Origin: Paraburkholderia tropica | Lineage (GTDB): Bacteria > Pseudomonadota > Gammaproteobacteria > Burkholderiales > Burkholderiaceae | Direction: 5' to 3' | Length of the DNA: 64,000 nucleotides | NCBI RefSeq assembly: GCF_900109265.1 | Contig: NZ_FNZM01000010.1 | Location: 1-64,000 of the forward strand | In this document: piece by piece, positions 26,538-37,771 of the stretch | Layout: each line of letters begins with the position of its first letter | Position numbering within the stretch: position 1 is the stretch's first letter | Position numbers and translations under genes: made by a program | The notes under the pieces: model-generated | Database searches by the model: none | What the model was told of the DNA's origin: nothing | The model's input: only the letters and a program-made list of their open reading frames with translations

Positions 26538-28426
26538 CGCGCTGTTTCCGGGTGGGACGCGAGCGTGCCGCTATCGCTTTCTTCGCGCTCGTCGCTATCT
26601 TCGCGGGCCCAGCGCGCCTGCAGCACCGTGACGGGCATGCCGTGCGACGCGCAATAGGCGAGCCAGCGGCGCTGGTTGTCCTGCAGGCGGTCGCCGGGGC
26701 CTTTCACCTCGATCAGCTCGTAGCGGCGTTCGCGCGGCCAGAAGCGCACGAGGTCGGGCAGGCCCGAGCGGTTGGCGGCGGGCTCGCGCAACAGACGCTC
26801 GAACCACAGACGCAGATGCGCGGCCGGAAAGCAGTCGAGCGCGAGCGTGAGCAGCGTGTCGTCGAGCGCGGGCCACGCGACGTAAGGCGACTGGATGCCG
26901 TATTTCTCGCCGAAGCGGGCGAAGATGGTCTCGCGATAGCGGCCGTCGTCGAGTTCGGCGAGACAGGCCGCGAAGCGCTCGGCGCGCCGACTGACGAAAT
27001 CGGCGGCGTGGAGGTCGGCAGGGCCGCGCTGGAAAGGATGGAAGAACGCGCCCGGCAGCGGCGCGAACAGCGCGGGCCAGCAGAGCAGGCCGAACAGACT
27101 GGTGATTAGCGTGTTCTCGACGTAGAACACGGGCGCGTCGTCGGTGCTGAGCGCGCGGCGCGATGCTTCTTCCACGCGCAGAGCCGCCCACGCGGCGGGC
27201 AAGGTCAGCGAGAGCGTCGCGTGGGTGGACGCGGCGGTGTCGTCCGCTTGGCTTGCGTGTTTTTTCGCGCGTGTGCGCAGCAGGCGGCCGAGCGTGCGCG
27301 CCGCGCGTTGCGCCTCTTCCTCGTTCGCCGGCGCGGCGGCAATCGCCTGCGCGAGGGCCACGGCTTCGTCGCGGCGCGCGAGTTGTTCGAGCACGCGTAC
27401 GCGCCGGTAGCGCGACTCCGGATGCGCGCTGTCCACGTAGGCGCGCCACGCGAGGTCGGCTTCGCTGGCGCGCTCGGCGGCGAGCCCCACGGCGTGGCGC
27501 AGGCGGTCGTGACGCGCGCGCAGCCACGCATTGCCGTGTGTGCGCGGCGCGAGGGCGTCGAGCGTATCGAGCGCGCAGGCGAGGCCCGCGACCGGATCGT
27601 CGGCGAGATCGAGCGCTTCGCGGCAGTCGCGCAGGGCGAGATAGGCGTCGATGTCGGCGCGCTGCTGGAACACGCGCGACGCCGCATCGAGCGGCACCTG
27701 CTCGTAGCGATAGACGCCCAGATCGGCGAGCACGAACTCGGTCCAGTCCTGGCGCAGATTGCCGAAGAACATCAGGCGCAGACGCTCGCACAGCGGCGCG
27801 GCGTTGAAGCGGAACACGGTGTCGGCGGAAGCGGGGAACCATGCGGCCCATTCGCGTGCGCTGGGTGCGAGAGCGTCGAGCGCGGCAAGCGTGGCGGCGC
27901 GCGTGGCGCTGCGTTTGTCGAGCGCGTTGAGCGCTTGCACGGCGGCTGCGTGCGATGGCGCGTTGGCGGTGTCGGCTAAGTCGGCCAGGTCGGCCAGGTC
28001 GGGCTCATGGGTGACTTGCGCGAGGTGCGCAGCGAGCGCGAGCAATTCCGCCTTCGTGACGATTGCCGCGAGCGCATCGAAAGCGAGCACGGGCGCGCCG
28101 TCGAGCCAGCCGCCCGCCACCAGCGGCGCAGCGGCTTCGCGCGGGCAGCCGATTTCGGCGTAATCGAGCTTGCTGGCGCGAAAATCCGGCCCTTTGCGCA
28201 TCAGCATGCGCACGAACAATGCACGCGAGGCGCGCGGCAGGGCGACGAATTCGCGCAGGAAGCGGCGTTCCCCGTCGTCGAACAGGTCGGCGCAGCGCGC
28301 GTCGAGCCAGCCGAGCGCACGCTCGAAGTTCGCGAGGTAATAGAACGGATCGGGGGAGTCGGGAAGCACGCGCGGCACTGTACGGATATACAGCAGCGAT
28401 GATAGCAGGCCCGCGCCGCCGCGCAT
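26534..28426 (-). CDS. FAN1-like structure-specific nuclease (VRR-NUC domain)
   Basis: Protein of 630 residues. The C-terminus is a VRR-NUC nuclease: RSGLPDL (Asp558), ELIEVKGPGDRL (Glu573, Lys575) and NQRRWLAYC, which are the catalytic residues of FAN1. Upstream lie a SAP-like region (about residues 70-130) and a long helical TPR-like segment, the same order as in bacterial FAN1, which cuts 5' flaps and interstrand crosslinks. It is the first gene of a two-gene unit with the overlapping helicase. The start at 28426 is the longest possible; an internal start near DPFYYLANFERAL cannot be excluded. Confidence 0.85.
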   Translation of the reverse strand: MRGGAGLLSSLLYIRTVPRVLPDSPDPFYYLANFERALGWLDARCADLFDDGERRFLREFVALPRASRALFVRMLMRKGPDFRASKLDYAEIGCPREAAAPLVAGGWLDGAPVLAFDALAAIVTKAELLALAAHLAQVTHEPDLADLADLADTANAPSHAAAVQALNALDKRSATRAATLAALDALAPSAREWAAWFPASADTVFRFNAAPLCERLRLMFFGNLRQDWTEFVLADLGVYRYEQVPLDAASRVFQQRADIDAYLALRDCREALDLADDPVAGLACALDTLDALAPRTHGNAWLRARHDRLRHAVGLAAERASEADLAWRAYVDSAHPESRYRRVRVLEQLARRDEAVALAQAIAAAPANEEEAQRAARTLGRLLRTRAKKHASQADDTAASTHATLSLTLPAAWAALRVEEASRRALSTDDAPVFYVENTLITSLFGLLCWPALFAPLPGAFFHPFQRGPADLHAADFVSRRAERFAACLAELDDGRYRETIFARFGEKYGIQSPYVAWPALDDTLLTLALDCFPAAHLRLWFERLLREPAANRSGLPDLVRFWPRERRYELIEVKGPGDRLQDNQRRWLAYCASHGMPVTVLQARWAREDSDEREESDSGTLASHPETAR

Positions 28427-28511
28427 CGCTTCGACGGAGGGCGTGGCCTACCGTAGGCTACAATTGCCGCAGCCTGAAAACCGAACCGCGCTTCGAGCGC
28501 ATGAAAGAGCG

Positions 28512-29045
28512 ATGAATAAACGGAATGTCAGCCTCGTCGGCCTTGCGGCCGGCGTTACCCTGCTCGCGGGATGCGTCGCGCAGTATCAGAATCCGGGCGC
28601 CTGCGAGCAGGAGATGCGCACGCGGCTGAACCAGGCGTCGCTGGGCGAACTCTCCGTCACGCATACCGCCGTGGCCTATCGCGGCGAACGCGTGGTGATC
28701 GAAGGGCATCTCGAACGCGGCGTGTTGCCGGCTTCGGAGGCGGTCGCCGCATCGGCGGCTGTGGCTGCGAGCGGGGCACATGCGGCTACGGGTGCTTCGA
28801 GTGCTGCGGTGGCGTCGGCGGCTTCGGCTGCGTCGGGCGCTTCGTCGACGCATGCAGCGGAAGCCAAGCCCTCCACGCCCGTCGAGCTGATCGCGCGGAA
28901 ACTCGGCCTGCACAAGACGCCGCCCACGGCCACCGCCGCCGAGTGCACTTACGATCACACCGGCAGCCTCACGTCGTTCCACTGGCTCGCGCCGGCCGCG
29001 CTTGTGAAGACCACGCCGGCTTCCGACGCCAGCGCGCAAGACTAA
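28512..29045 (+). CDS. Secreted lipoprotein with Ala/Ser-rich insert
   Basis: Protein of 177 residues with a lipoprotein signal peptide (VGLAAGVTLLAGC, lipidated Cys near 21), so membrane-anchored in the periplasm. A conserved-looking core (CEQEMRTRLNQASLGELSVTHTAVAYRGERVVIEG) is followed by a low-complexity stretch rich in AAS/ASA (about residues 75-118), then a second ordered part containing ELIARKLGL and AAECTYDHTGSLTSFHWL. Core and end look as if one domain is split by the repeat. The family is not recognised. ATG 28512 follows a weak AAGAG. Confidence 0.72.
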   Translation: MNKRNVSLVGLAAGVTLLAGCVAQYQNPGACEQEMRTRLNQASLGELSVTHTAVAYRGERVVIEGHLERGVLPASEAVAASAAVAASGAHAATGASSAAVASAASAASGASSTHAAEAKPSTPVELIARKLGLHKTPPTATAAECTYDHTGSLTSFHWLAPAALVKTTPASDASAQD

Positions 29046-29066
29046 GCACGTTCCGTCCATCATGAC

Positions 29067-29087
29067 GAGGCGCGCCGCGCGCGCCTC
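29067..29087 (+). terminator. Hairpin between convergent lipoprotein genes
   Basis: GAGGCGCGC (29067-29075) pairs with GCGCGCCTC (29079-29087) and is followed shortly by TTTT. Confidence 0.6.
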
Positions 29088-29108
29088 GCTCCGTTTTCCC
29101 CCTCGTCA

Positions 29109-30446
29109 TCAGAACGCGAAGTACGGTCCCGCGCCCACCGGCGTTGCCTGGGCCTCGATCGCCGTATAGACGCGCTTGCCGAAGAAAAACGGCAGGCCCC
29201 ATCCGAACGCATGGCCGTTGTAGCCCGCCAGATTCGCGAACGCCCAGTTGCCGCTCGCGAAGAGCGTCTGCGCGCTGTCGATCGAAAGCGCGGCGGGCGC
29301 GCCGGTGCCGTCGATGCCCTTGATCGTCGCGCTGAGGCTTTGCGGCGATGACGGGCAGTACCAGACGCCGCAGCGCGTAAGCGTCGCGTTGGCGAAGAAG
29401 AAGCCGTTCGAGCCGCTGTCCAGATAGCTTTGCGCGTAGACGCTGCCGTCCGAGGTGGTGGTCGAGACGAAGCCCGTCACCGTGTTCGCGCGCAGCACCG
29501 TCGCGCCGCCGAGCGCGTTGTTCGACTGCGAGCCGATGCCGAAGATCAGCGATCCGGACACGCTCGATGCGCCGGTCGCGGCCACCGCGGGCAGGTCGAG
29601 CACGACGCCGTTGTTGTCGGTGGCGAAGGCGGCGACGGGGTTGCGCACCTGCTGCGCGAGCGGCTGCGCGCTGGCCGCGCAAGTGCCCGACGCGCACGCG
29701 TAGTACCACGATCCCGACGCCTGATTGACGCACGACGCGCCGCAGTCGGCATCGAACGGACCGACGCCGAGGATGCCGTTCGCGCGCAGCGTCCCGGGCG
29801 TCAGCATCGCGAGGCCGCGGCCCTGGCAGGCGTTCGGCGTGGCGGGCACGGCCGGGTCGGCGATCACCTGGATCGGCAGCGCGGACGCCACTTCGCCCGC
29901 GAGCCGCACGTCGGCGCTGCGCACGGCGCCCCAGGTGTAGCCGCTGCCGAAGCCCGCGCATTCGCCCGCGATGGCCTGGCCGCCCCCCGCCGACACCGCG
30001 GGCAGATTCAGTCCGGCGGGCAGCGCGGAAGCGAGCAGCCGCAGGCCCTGCGAACCGGTGTCCACCTGCACGTTGCCGATGGTCGCGCAGGTGTTCGTGC
30101 CCGGCACGCAGACGGTCACGGTCGTGGTGAGCATGTTGCGCGTCGAGCTGGGCGTGGCCGCGACGCTCACGGGATGCACGTTGGGCGTGCTCGACGGCGG
30201 CACGCTCGTATTGCTGGTGTTCGGCGCGGGCGTGGCCGCAGGGTTGACGGCGGTAGGCGCGGCGGTCGCGCTGGGGGCGGGCGGGCTGCCCGCGCCGTTG
30301 CCGCCGCCATCGCCCCCGCCGCCGCCGCAGGCGACGAGCGTGACGCTCAGCGCGAGCCCAAGGACGCTCGCGCAAGCGAGCAGGCGCATGCGGCGGCCGG
30401 ATGGCGCAGACTCTTGTGCCCGCGCTGGAAGTTCATGTGCGTTCAT
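29109..30446 (-). CDS. DUF3443 family lipoprotein with aspartic-protease-like motifs
   Basis: Protein of 445 residues with a signal peptide and lipobox (LSVTLVAC, Cys40) followed by a Gly run and a Pro/Ala/Thr linker (residues 41-100). The body shows motifs of pepsin-type aspartic proteases: QVDTGSQGLRLL (Asp129-Thr-Gly), GILGVGPF (224-231), SGSLIFGIG and YLDSGSNGFFF (Asp343-Ser-Gly), spaced as in a two-lobed pepsin. Cysteines recur through the protein. The start overlaps the upstream DUF2844 gene by ATGA, and this pair is a frequent unit in Burkholderiales. Periplasmic or outer-membrane protease activity is inferred from motifs, not known. Confidence 0.85.
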   Translation of the reverse strand: MNAHELPARAQESAPSGRRMRLLACASVLGLALSVTLVACGGGGGDGGGNGAGSPPAPSATAAPTAVNPAATPAPNTSNTSVPPSSTPNVHPVSVAATPSSTRNMLTTTVTVCVPGTNTCATIGNVQVDTGSQGLRLLASALPAGLNLPAVSAGGGQAIAGECAGFGSGYTWGAVRSADVRLAGEVASALPIQVIADPAVPATPNACQGRGLAMLTPGTLRANGILGVGPFDADCGASCVNQASGSWYYACASGTCAASAQPLAQQVRNPVAAFATDNNGVVLDLPAVAATGASSVSGSLIFGIGSQSNNALGGATVLRANTVTGFVSTTTSDGSVYAQSYLDSGSNGFFFANATLTRCGVWYCPSSPQSLSATIKGIDGTGAPAALSIDSAQTLFASGNWAFANLAGYNGHAFGWGLPFFFGKRVYTAIEAQATPVGAGPYFAF

Positions 30447-30934
30447 TGCAGTGCCCTCTCAGTGATGCCGACGGGCAGCGCGCCGGGCAGCCACGCGCGC
30501 CCGATGTAACCGCGCATGTGACCGCCGGTTTCGACGATGACCGATGGCGTTTCCACGCGCGCGGCGTGCAGTTCGTCGCCGCCGGCGGCGTGCAGCGCTG
30601 CCGCGCCGCTGTGCCAGGTGGCGGCGTACGGGCCGAGGAGTGTGTCGAGATTGGGCGTCGCCGGACCTTGCCAGGTGTAGGCGAAGATCCGCCGGCTGCG
30701 GGCGTCGATGTAGACGTTGACGGTCGTGCCCGCGGCATCGGTGTAGCTCGCCATCCGCGCCTCGCCGCCCGCGACGCTGTGCGCGGGCGGCGAGGCGGCT
30801 TCGGCGGCGGGGGCGATGTCGCCGAGCGCGGCGTGCGCGACGGCGGGCAGACCGGCCAGGCACACGAGTGCGCAGGTAACTGCGCGGGCGACAGACGTGA
30901 CGCGGCCCGCCTCGGTGAGGCTGCAAGTTGTCAT
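30443..30934 (-). CDS. DUF2844 family secreted protein
   Basis: Protein of 163 residues: a signal peptide (ARAVTCALVCLAGLPAVAHA, cleaved near residue 35), then a small beta-rich domain with ASYTDAAGTTVNVYIDARSRRIFAYTWQGP and a C-terminal GGHMRGYIGRAWLPGALPVG. ATG 30934 has GGAGAG eight bases upstream; the longer frame to 30994 has no signal sequence at its start. It overlaps the DUF3443 gene and is expected to be exported with it. No function is established. Confidence 0.85.
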   Translation of the reverse strand: MTTCSLTEAGRVTSVARAVTCALVCLAGLPAVAHAALGDIAPAAEAASPPAHSVAGGEARMASYTDAAGTTVNVYIDARSRRIFAYTWQGPATPNLDTLLGPYAATWHSGAAALHAAGGDELHAARVETPSVIVETGGHMRGYIGRAWLPGALPVGITERALQ

Positions 30935-31236
30935 ATTTCTCTCCGTTAGATTCTTTTTTCGAGATGTTTCTTTTCTTTTTGAGAAAAGTAGCACCGGGCC
31001 CTTTCAGGCAAGCCCACCGAACGCGCGACACCGCACTGCGCAAACTCGATCGAATCTCGATAGAACCCGCAGTCGCTTGATTTGTAAGGAAAAGCTGAGC
31101 AAAAGGGCACAATCGGCAAGGCTTACCGAATGTTGATAAACGTTAATTTGATTACGGGAAATGCCGGTAAAGGCCGCGCGGACAGGGCGTTGCGCGCGAG
31201 GAAAGCGTTTCAAGCGGCGTTGTCGCCCCCGGCTTT
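30935..31236. other. Divergent upstream region
   Basis: Holds the promoters of the DUF2844 gene and bamC; A+T-rich patches near 30950-30985 and 31140 but no gene. Confidence 0.5.
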
Positions 31237-31266
31237 TTGCACATCACGCCGAGTCGCCGGTAAAAT
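31237..31266 (+). promoter_or_regulatory. bamC promoter
   Basis: TTGCAC (31237-31242), 18-nt spacer, TAAAAT (31261-31266), 54 bases before the start codon. Good sigma-70 match in G+C-rich surroundings. Confidence 0.6.
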
Positions 31267-31320
31267 GTTTGGTTGATCCACGAAACCGGACGTGGCCTAA
31301 GCCGAAGGGATTACCCGAAC

Positions 31321-32550
31321 ATGAGTGATTTTCATCAACGTCTTGCCGCACGCGCCTTTGCGCTCCTGATGGCGGGCGGGTTGGTCGCCGGCTGCAGTTC
31401 GCCGTCGCCGAACAAGATCGATTACCGCAGCGACGCCAAGGCGAAGCAGGCGTCGCTGGCTGTACCGCCGAACTTGCTGGACGAAACGTCCGACCAGCGT
31501 TCGGTGGCGCCGCAGGGCGGCGAGGCCTCGCTGTCCACGCTCAAGCAGGTCCAGAGCGACGCGCCGTCGTCCGACCAGCAGACCCAGGTGCTGCCGCAGG
31601 TTCCGGGCATGCACATCCAGCGTGACGGCACGGAAAGCTGGCTCGTCATCGACAGCCGCACGCCCGCCGACGTCTGGGCCCAGGTCCGCCGCTTCTGGCA
31701 GGAACAAGGCTTCCTGCTGGTCGTCGACCAGCGCGACAAGGGCGTGATGGAAACGGACTGGAACGAAACCCATCCGAAGATCAACGACGGTCTGATCCGC
31801 AACACGCTGTCGTGGGCCACGGGCAACTCGTACGTCACGGCCGAGCGCAACAAGTACCGCACGCGCCTCGAAACGTCGCCCACGGGCGGCACGTATGTGT
31901 TCATCAGCCAGAAGGGGCTGAGCGAGCAGCTGTCGGGCACCAACAACGAGACCAGCAAGTGGGTGCCGAAGCCCAACGATCCCGCGCTCGAGCAGGAATA
32001 CCTGAAGCGCCTGATGATGACGCTCGCGAACGCCAAGCCGGGCGTGCCCGACGCGCAGGTCGCGAAGGACGTCGATGCCAAGGCCAACGCCAAGGACGCG
32101 AAGTCGAAGGCACCGGATGCGGCGGCCGCCGCCATCGCCGCGCAGAACGCCGCAGCCGTGGGTCAGAGCCAGCCGTCCACGCCGACGGGCAACACGTCGG
32201 GTCAGTACACGTCGAGCGAACTCACGCTCGGCGAGCCGTATGACCGCGCGTGGCTGCGTGTGGGCGTCGCGCTCGATCGCGCCAACTTCACCGTGGACGA
32301 CCGCGACCGCTCGAAGGGCATCTACTACGTGCGCTACGTCGATCCGCAGGATATGACGTCGGCGGAACAGGGCTTCTGGAACCAGATCTTCCATGGCCGC
32401 AAGGAAAAGATCGCCAAGCAGTACAAGGTGAACGTGCGCGCTGTGACCGAGAACCAGACCCGCATCGCCGTGGTCGACGACAAAGGCCAGATCGACTCGT
32501 CGCGCCCGGCGCGCGAGATCATGGGCCTGATGGTCGAAGAGCTGCACTAA
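31321..32550 (+). CDS. bamC: Outer membrane assembly factor BamC
   Basis: Lipoprotein subunit of the BAM complex that folds beta-barrel proteins into the outer membrane. The product has 409 residues: lipobox GGLVAGC (Cys25), an unstructured N-terminal part containing the conserved KIDYRSDAKAKQASLAVPPNLL (BamD-binding segment in E. coli BamC), and two helix-grip domains (about 98-225 and 300-400: VWAQVRRFWQEQGFLLVVDQRDKGVMETDW; AWLRVGVALDRANFTVDDRDRSKGIYYVRY). An Ala/Lys-rich linker (residues 240-295) joins them. In many relatives it follows dapA; here it has its own promoter and is followed by a strong terminator. Confidence 0.92.
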   Translation: MSDFHQRLAARAFALLMAGGLVAGCSSPSPNKIDYRSDAKAKQASLAVPPNLLDETSDQRSVAPQGGEASLSTLKQVQSDAPSSDQQTQVLPQVPGMHIQRDGTESWLVIDSRTPADVWAQVRRFWQEQGFLLVVDQRDKGVMETDWNETHPKINDGLIRNTLSWATGNSYVTAERNKYRTRLETSPTGGTYVFISQKGLSEQLSGTNNETSKWVPKPNDPALEQEYLKRLMMTLANAKPGVPDAQVAKDVDAKANAKDAKSKAPDAAAAAIAAQNAAAVGQSQPSTPTGNTSGQYTSSELTLGEPYDRAWLRVGVALDRANFTVDDRDRSKGIYYVRYVDPQDMTSAEQGFWNQIFHGRKEKIAKQYKVNVRAVTENQTRIAVVDDKGQIDSSRPAREIMGLMVEELH

Positions 32551-32609
32551 GCGATTTGCAACCGGACGAAGGCGCGCTGTCCGTCGCCTTCGTCCGGTCC
32601 GCGATCGTT

Positions 32610-32645
32610 AAAAAGCCCGCCTGCGTCAAGCAGGCGGGCTTTTTA
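32610..32645 (+). terminator. Terminator between bamC and lctP
   Basis: AGCCCGCCTG (32614-32623) pairs with CAGGCGGGCT (32631-32640), flanked by A5 and T5, so it can serve both convergent genes. Confidence 0.88.
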
Positions 32646-32668
32646 TTTTGCTGCGGAGTATCGCGCGC

Positions 32669-34270
32669 TCAGTGCGGCGGAATCATCCACGTGAAGACGT
32701 TCTGCTGGAGCCAGACGAGCAGGCCGAGCAGCACCGTCATCAGGATCGAATGCTTGAAGGTGCGTGCGAAGACGTGGCCTTCCTTGCCCTTGAGCTCGGT
32801 GGTTGCGACGCCCGTCGCGATGTTCTGCGGCGAGATCATCTTGCCCATCACGCCGCCCGACGAGTTGGTCGCCGCCATCAGCACGGGATTGAGGTTGAGC
32901 TGCTGCGCGGCCACCACCTGCAGGTTGCCGAACAGCGCGTTGCCCGAGGTGTCGCTGCCCGAGAGGAACACGGCGACCCAGCCGAGGAACGCGGACACCA
33001 GCGGGAAGAACGCGCCCACCGACGCCACGCCGAGCCCGAGCGTGTAGGTGAGGCCCGAGTAGTTCATCAGAAACGCGAGCCCGACGATGGTCGCCACCGT
33101 GAGAATGGCGATGCGCGTCTGCACCCACGTGTCGACGATCGCGCCGCCGAAGTCGGCGGGTTTAAGCCGCACGACGAAGGCCGTGATGATCGCCGCCACG
33201 AGGATCGCGGTGCCCGTGGCGAGCGGCTGGAAGTCCCAGATCGCGCCGTACGGCGTCTTGTAGAGCGTGATGAAGACGGCCTTGTCGAGACCCGGCCACG
33301 GCACTTTCACGTCGCCGATCGCGAACACCTTCGCCACGGTCCAGAGAATCACCACGACGGCCACGATGATCCACGGATACCAGCCTTGCGCGCCCGAGAC
33401 GGCGCCGCGCACTTCCTTCGCGCGGTCGACCTTGATCTCGAAGGCGGGATCGGGCGCGGGTTTCCAGACGCGCAGAAACACGATGGTCAGGATCAGCGAA
33501 ACGAGCGACGACAGCACGTCGGTCAGGCTGTAGTTGATGAAGTTCGCGGTGACGAACTGCGTGATCGCGAAACTGCCGCCCGAGACCAGCAGCACCGGCC
33601 AGATGCGCAGCATGCCGCCCACGCCCGCGTAGATCGCGATCACGTAGAACGGCAGCAGCAGGGCGAAGAACGGCAACTGGCGGCCGACCATCTGGCCGAG
33701 CACGTCGGCGGGCAGATGCGTGACCGCGCCGAGCACGGTGATCGGCACGCCGAGCGCGCCGAACGCCACCGGCGCGGTGTTGAAGATCAGCGTGAAAGTG
33801 AGCGCTTCGAGCGTCGGGAAGCCGAGCATGATGAGCAGCGAACTCGTGATCGCGATCGGCGTGCCGAAGCCCGAAATGCCTTCGAACAGCGCGCCGAACG
33901 AGAATCCCACCACGACGAGCACGATGCGCCGGTCGTTCGGCAGATTGTCGAGCAGCCACATGCGGAATGCCGCGAAGCGGCCCGAGCGCAGCGCGATGTT
34001 GTAGAGCAGGATGGCCGTGACCACGATCCACATGACCGGCCACAGCGCGAACACCACGCCGTTGAGCACCGCGCTCACCGCCAGATTGACCGGGAACTGC
34101 CAGCCCGCGATGGCCACGATCAGCCCGACGACGAGGCCCGCGAGCGAAGCCTGCCACGCGGGGCGGCGCGCCCAGCCGAGCAGGACGAGCACCACGGCGA
34201 TCGGCAACACCGCCACGATGAACGACAAGAGCAGCGAGTTGCCGATGGGTGTCAACAGCTGATGAAACAT
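32669..34270 (-). CDS. lctP: L-lactate permease
   Basis: Inner-membrane proton symporter for L-lactate (and D-lactate or glycolate) of the LctP family. The 533 residues have about 12-14 hydrophobic helices. Family marks are FSFGALFEGISGFGTPIAIT, FNTAPVAFGALGVPITVLG, FLSGSDTSGNALFGNLQ and NSSGGVMGKMISPQNIATG. AAAGGAG lies before ATG 34270, and the upstream frame to 34411 is not used. No lactate dehydrogenase is adjacent, so it is a stand-alone transport gene here. Confidence 0.94.
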   Translation of the reverse strand: MFHQLLTPIGNSLLLSFIVAVLPIAVVLVLLGWARRPAWQASLAGLVVGLIVAIAGWQFPVNLAVSAVLNGVVFALWPVMWIVVTAILLYNIALRSGRFAAFRMWLLDNLPNDRRIVLVVVGFSFGALFEGISGFGTPIAITSSLLIMLGFPTLEALTFTLIFNTAPVAFGALGVPITVLGAVTHLPADVLGQMVGRQLPFFALLLPFYVIAIYAGVGGMLRIWPVLLVSGGSFAITQFVTANFINYSLTDVLSSLVSLILTIVFLRVWKPAPDPAFEIKVDRAKEVRGAVSGAQGWYPWIIVAVVVILWTVAKVFAIGDVKVPWPGLDKAVFITLYKTPYGAIWDFQPLATGTAILVAAIITAFVVRLKPADFGGAIVDTWVQTRIAILTVATIVGLAFLMNYSGLTYTLGLGVASVGAFFPLVSAFLGWVAVFLSGSDTSGNALFGNLQVVAAQQLNLNPVLMAATNSSGGVMGKMISPQNIATGVATTELKGKEGHVFARTFKHSILMTVLLGLLVWLQQNVFTWMIPPH

Positions 34271-34534
34271 GACGTCTCCTTTGTGCTGGTTCGTATCGGC
34301 GCATCGATGCGTGGGCGCACGGCGTGCCGGGCGTGGCGTCGGCGGGGCGGACGGCGCGCGGCGGCTTGCGTCGTCGAGAAGGAGGGCGATGTAGTTAAGG
34401 CAGTGCTTCAATCCCCGGTGCCCCTAAGCAGGATAGAAAATGGGCGCGGAGCGTCAAGGAGGGAAAGTACGGTCGTGCGCGGGCCGGGCGCGCGGGAGGG
34501 GCAGCGGTTCGAGTGCGGATGCGATGCCGCGCGA

Positions 34535-35035
34535 TCAGCGATGCCAGTGTCCGCCGCCGCCCCAGTAGCCGAAGCCGAACGAGATCGACGGCGCGCCCCA
34601 GCCCCATGCGGGATACGAATAGTAGGCGGGCCAGGCCGGATAAGCCGGATAGTACGCAGGCCAGACCGGCCACACGGGCGCGGCGACGACGACCGGCGGC
34701 GTGGCCGTGAGCGAACCGGGATACTGCGCGTCGGGAATCGCGGCGGGCGCGGGGTTGGGCGCCGCGGTCCAGGTCGATTGTGCCGATTGCTGCGTTGGAT
34801 AAGCCGACGTTTCCTGCTGCGTGCCGGCGGCGGGCACCGCGCCGGCGTAGTACGGCGAGTAGGACGAGTAGGGCGCGTAGCCGTATGGCGCGTAGTAGTA
34901 GCAGCCCGAGAGCGCGAGCAGCGCGACGGCCGCGCCTGCCGAAGCGGCGCGCTTCGCATATCGCGCAGACGTGGATGCGCGGCAAGCCGACACAGACGAA
35001 GACAGCATCGATACAAACGCAAACGGGTATTGCAT
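34535..35035 (-). CDS. Tyr/Pro-rich lipoprotein
   Basis: Protein of 166 residues with a signal peptide ending at a lipobox (LLALSGC, Cys45), followed by Tyr-rich YYYAPYGYAPYSSYSPYY, a Gln/Pro linker and a Trp/Tyr/Pro-rich tail (PVWPVWPAYYPAYPAWPAYY...), ending GGGGHWHR. Low-complexity aromatic tails of this sort occur in betaproteobacterial surface lipoproteins. The start at 35035 (MQYPF) is chosen because the signal peptide follows; the next Met (MLSSS) is also possible. Function unknown. Confidence 0.68.
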   Translation of the reverse strand: MQYPFAFVSMLSSSVSACRASTSARYAKRAASAGAAVALLALSGCYYYAPYGYAPYSSYSPYYAGAVPAAGTQQETSAYPTQQSAQSTWTAAPNPAPAAIPDAQYPGSLTATPPVVVAAPVWPVWPAYYPAYPAWPAYYSYPAWGWGAPSISFGFGYWGGGGHWHR

Positions 35036-35286
35036 GACGGGCTCCGAGGCGCGGCGCGGATCGCGGCGTAGTCGATCGAGCTTACTCGCGTTGCCGTCGC
35101 GGCGTATTGCCCACGCGTAACGGCATATTGCGGGCAAGGGCACCGACGCAATGGCGCGGCTCAAAAACAGGCGCGGCGCATGTCCCAAGGAACCATGCGC
35201 CGCGCATCCTCTCTGAAACCGGGCTGGCCGGCGATCTGCCTGTCGGGGTTGTCGACGTTGTCGTTATGCTTCGCGCAGACCGCGGG

Positions 35287-35508
35287 TTACTTGCCGACCT
35301 GATTGCCGATGATGCCGCCCACCGCCGCGCCGCCCACCGTCGACAGCGCGCTGCCGCCGATCACGGCGCCCGCGGCGCCGCCGACACCCGCGCCGATGGC
35401 GGTGTCGCGATCGCGTCGGGACATGTTGTCACAAGCAGTCAGACTGCCGAGCACGGCGACCAGCGTGGCGGCCGTGAGTAGGATGCGGGGACGGACGAGC
35501 GCGTTCAT
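35287..35508 (-). CDS. Glycine-zipper small lipoprotein (OsmB-like)
   Basis: Seventy-three residues: signal peptide and lipobox LGSLTAC (Cys26), then a Gly-zipper hairpin (IGAGVGGAAGAVIGGSALSTVGGAAVGGIIGNQVG) that forms a tight membrane hairpin, as in OsmB and other stress-induced outer-membrane lipoproteins. AAGGAG lies before ATG. Envelope stress role is inferred from the family. Confidence 0.82.
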   Translation of the reverse strand: MNALVRPRILLTAATLVAVLGSLTACDNMSRRDRDTAIGAGVGGAAGAVIGGSALSTVGGAAVGGIIGNQVGK

Positions 35509-35723
35509 TGTCGACTCCTTGAAATCGGATACGCGATGCGGATCTCGCCGCCTATCGCAGGCCCGATTCGCACCTCCAGTACACCCATCCTAGCCACACG
35601 CCGCGTATCAGGGTGTGTGCGCTTGTCAGCGAGTTGTCGGAGTCGTTAAAAAATGTATCGGCGCGCCGCACGACGATCGTCGTGACGATTTTCATCGTGC
35701 GGCGCAGCGAAAAACCGCTTCGC

Positions 35724-37655
<1,932 letters not shown>

Positions 37656-37771
37656 GCGTCTCTCTCTCCATGAAGCAGTGGGGGAACAACGGCTTAGCAG
37701 GAGACGAAACGGAACGTGGACGGACTTCGCTTTGATGGATGAAGCAAGGCGATGGTGCTGCGAAGTCCGGA

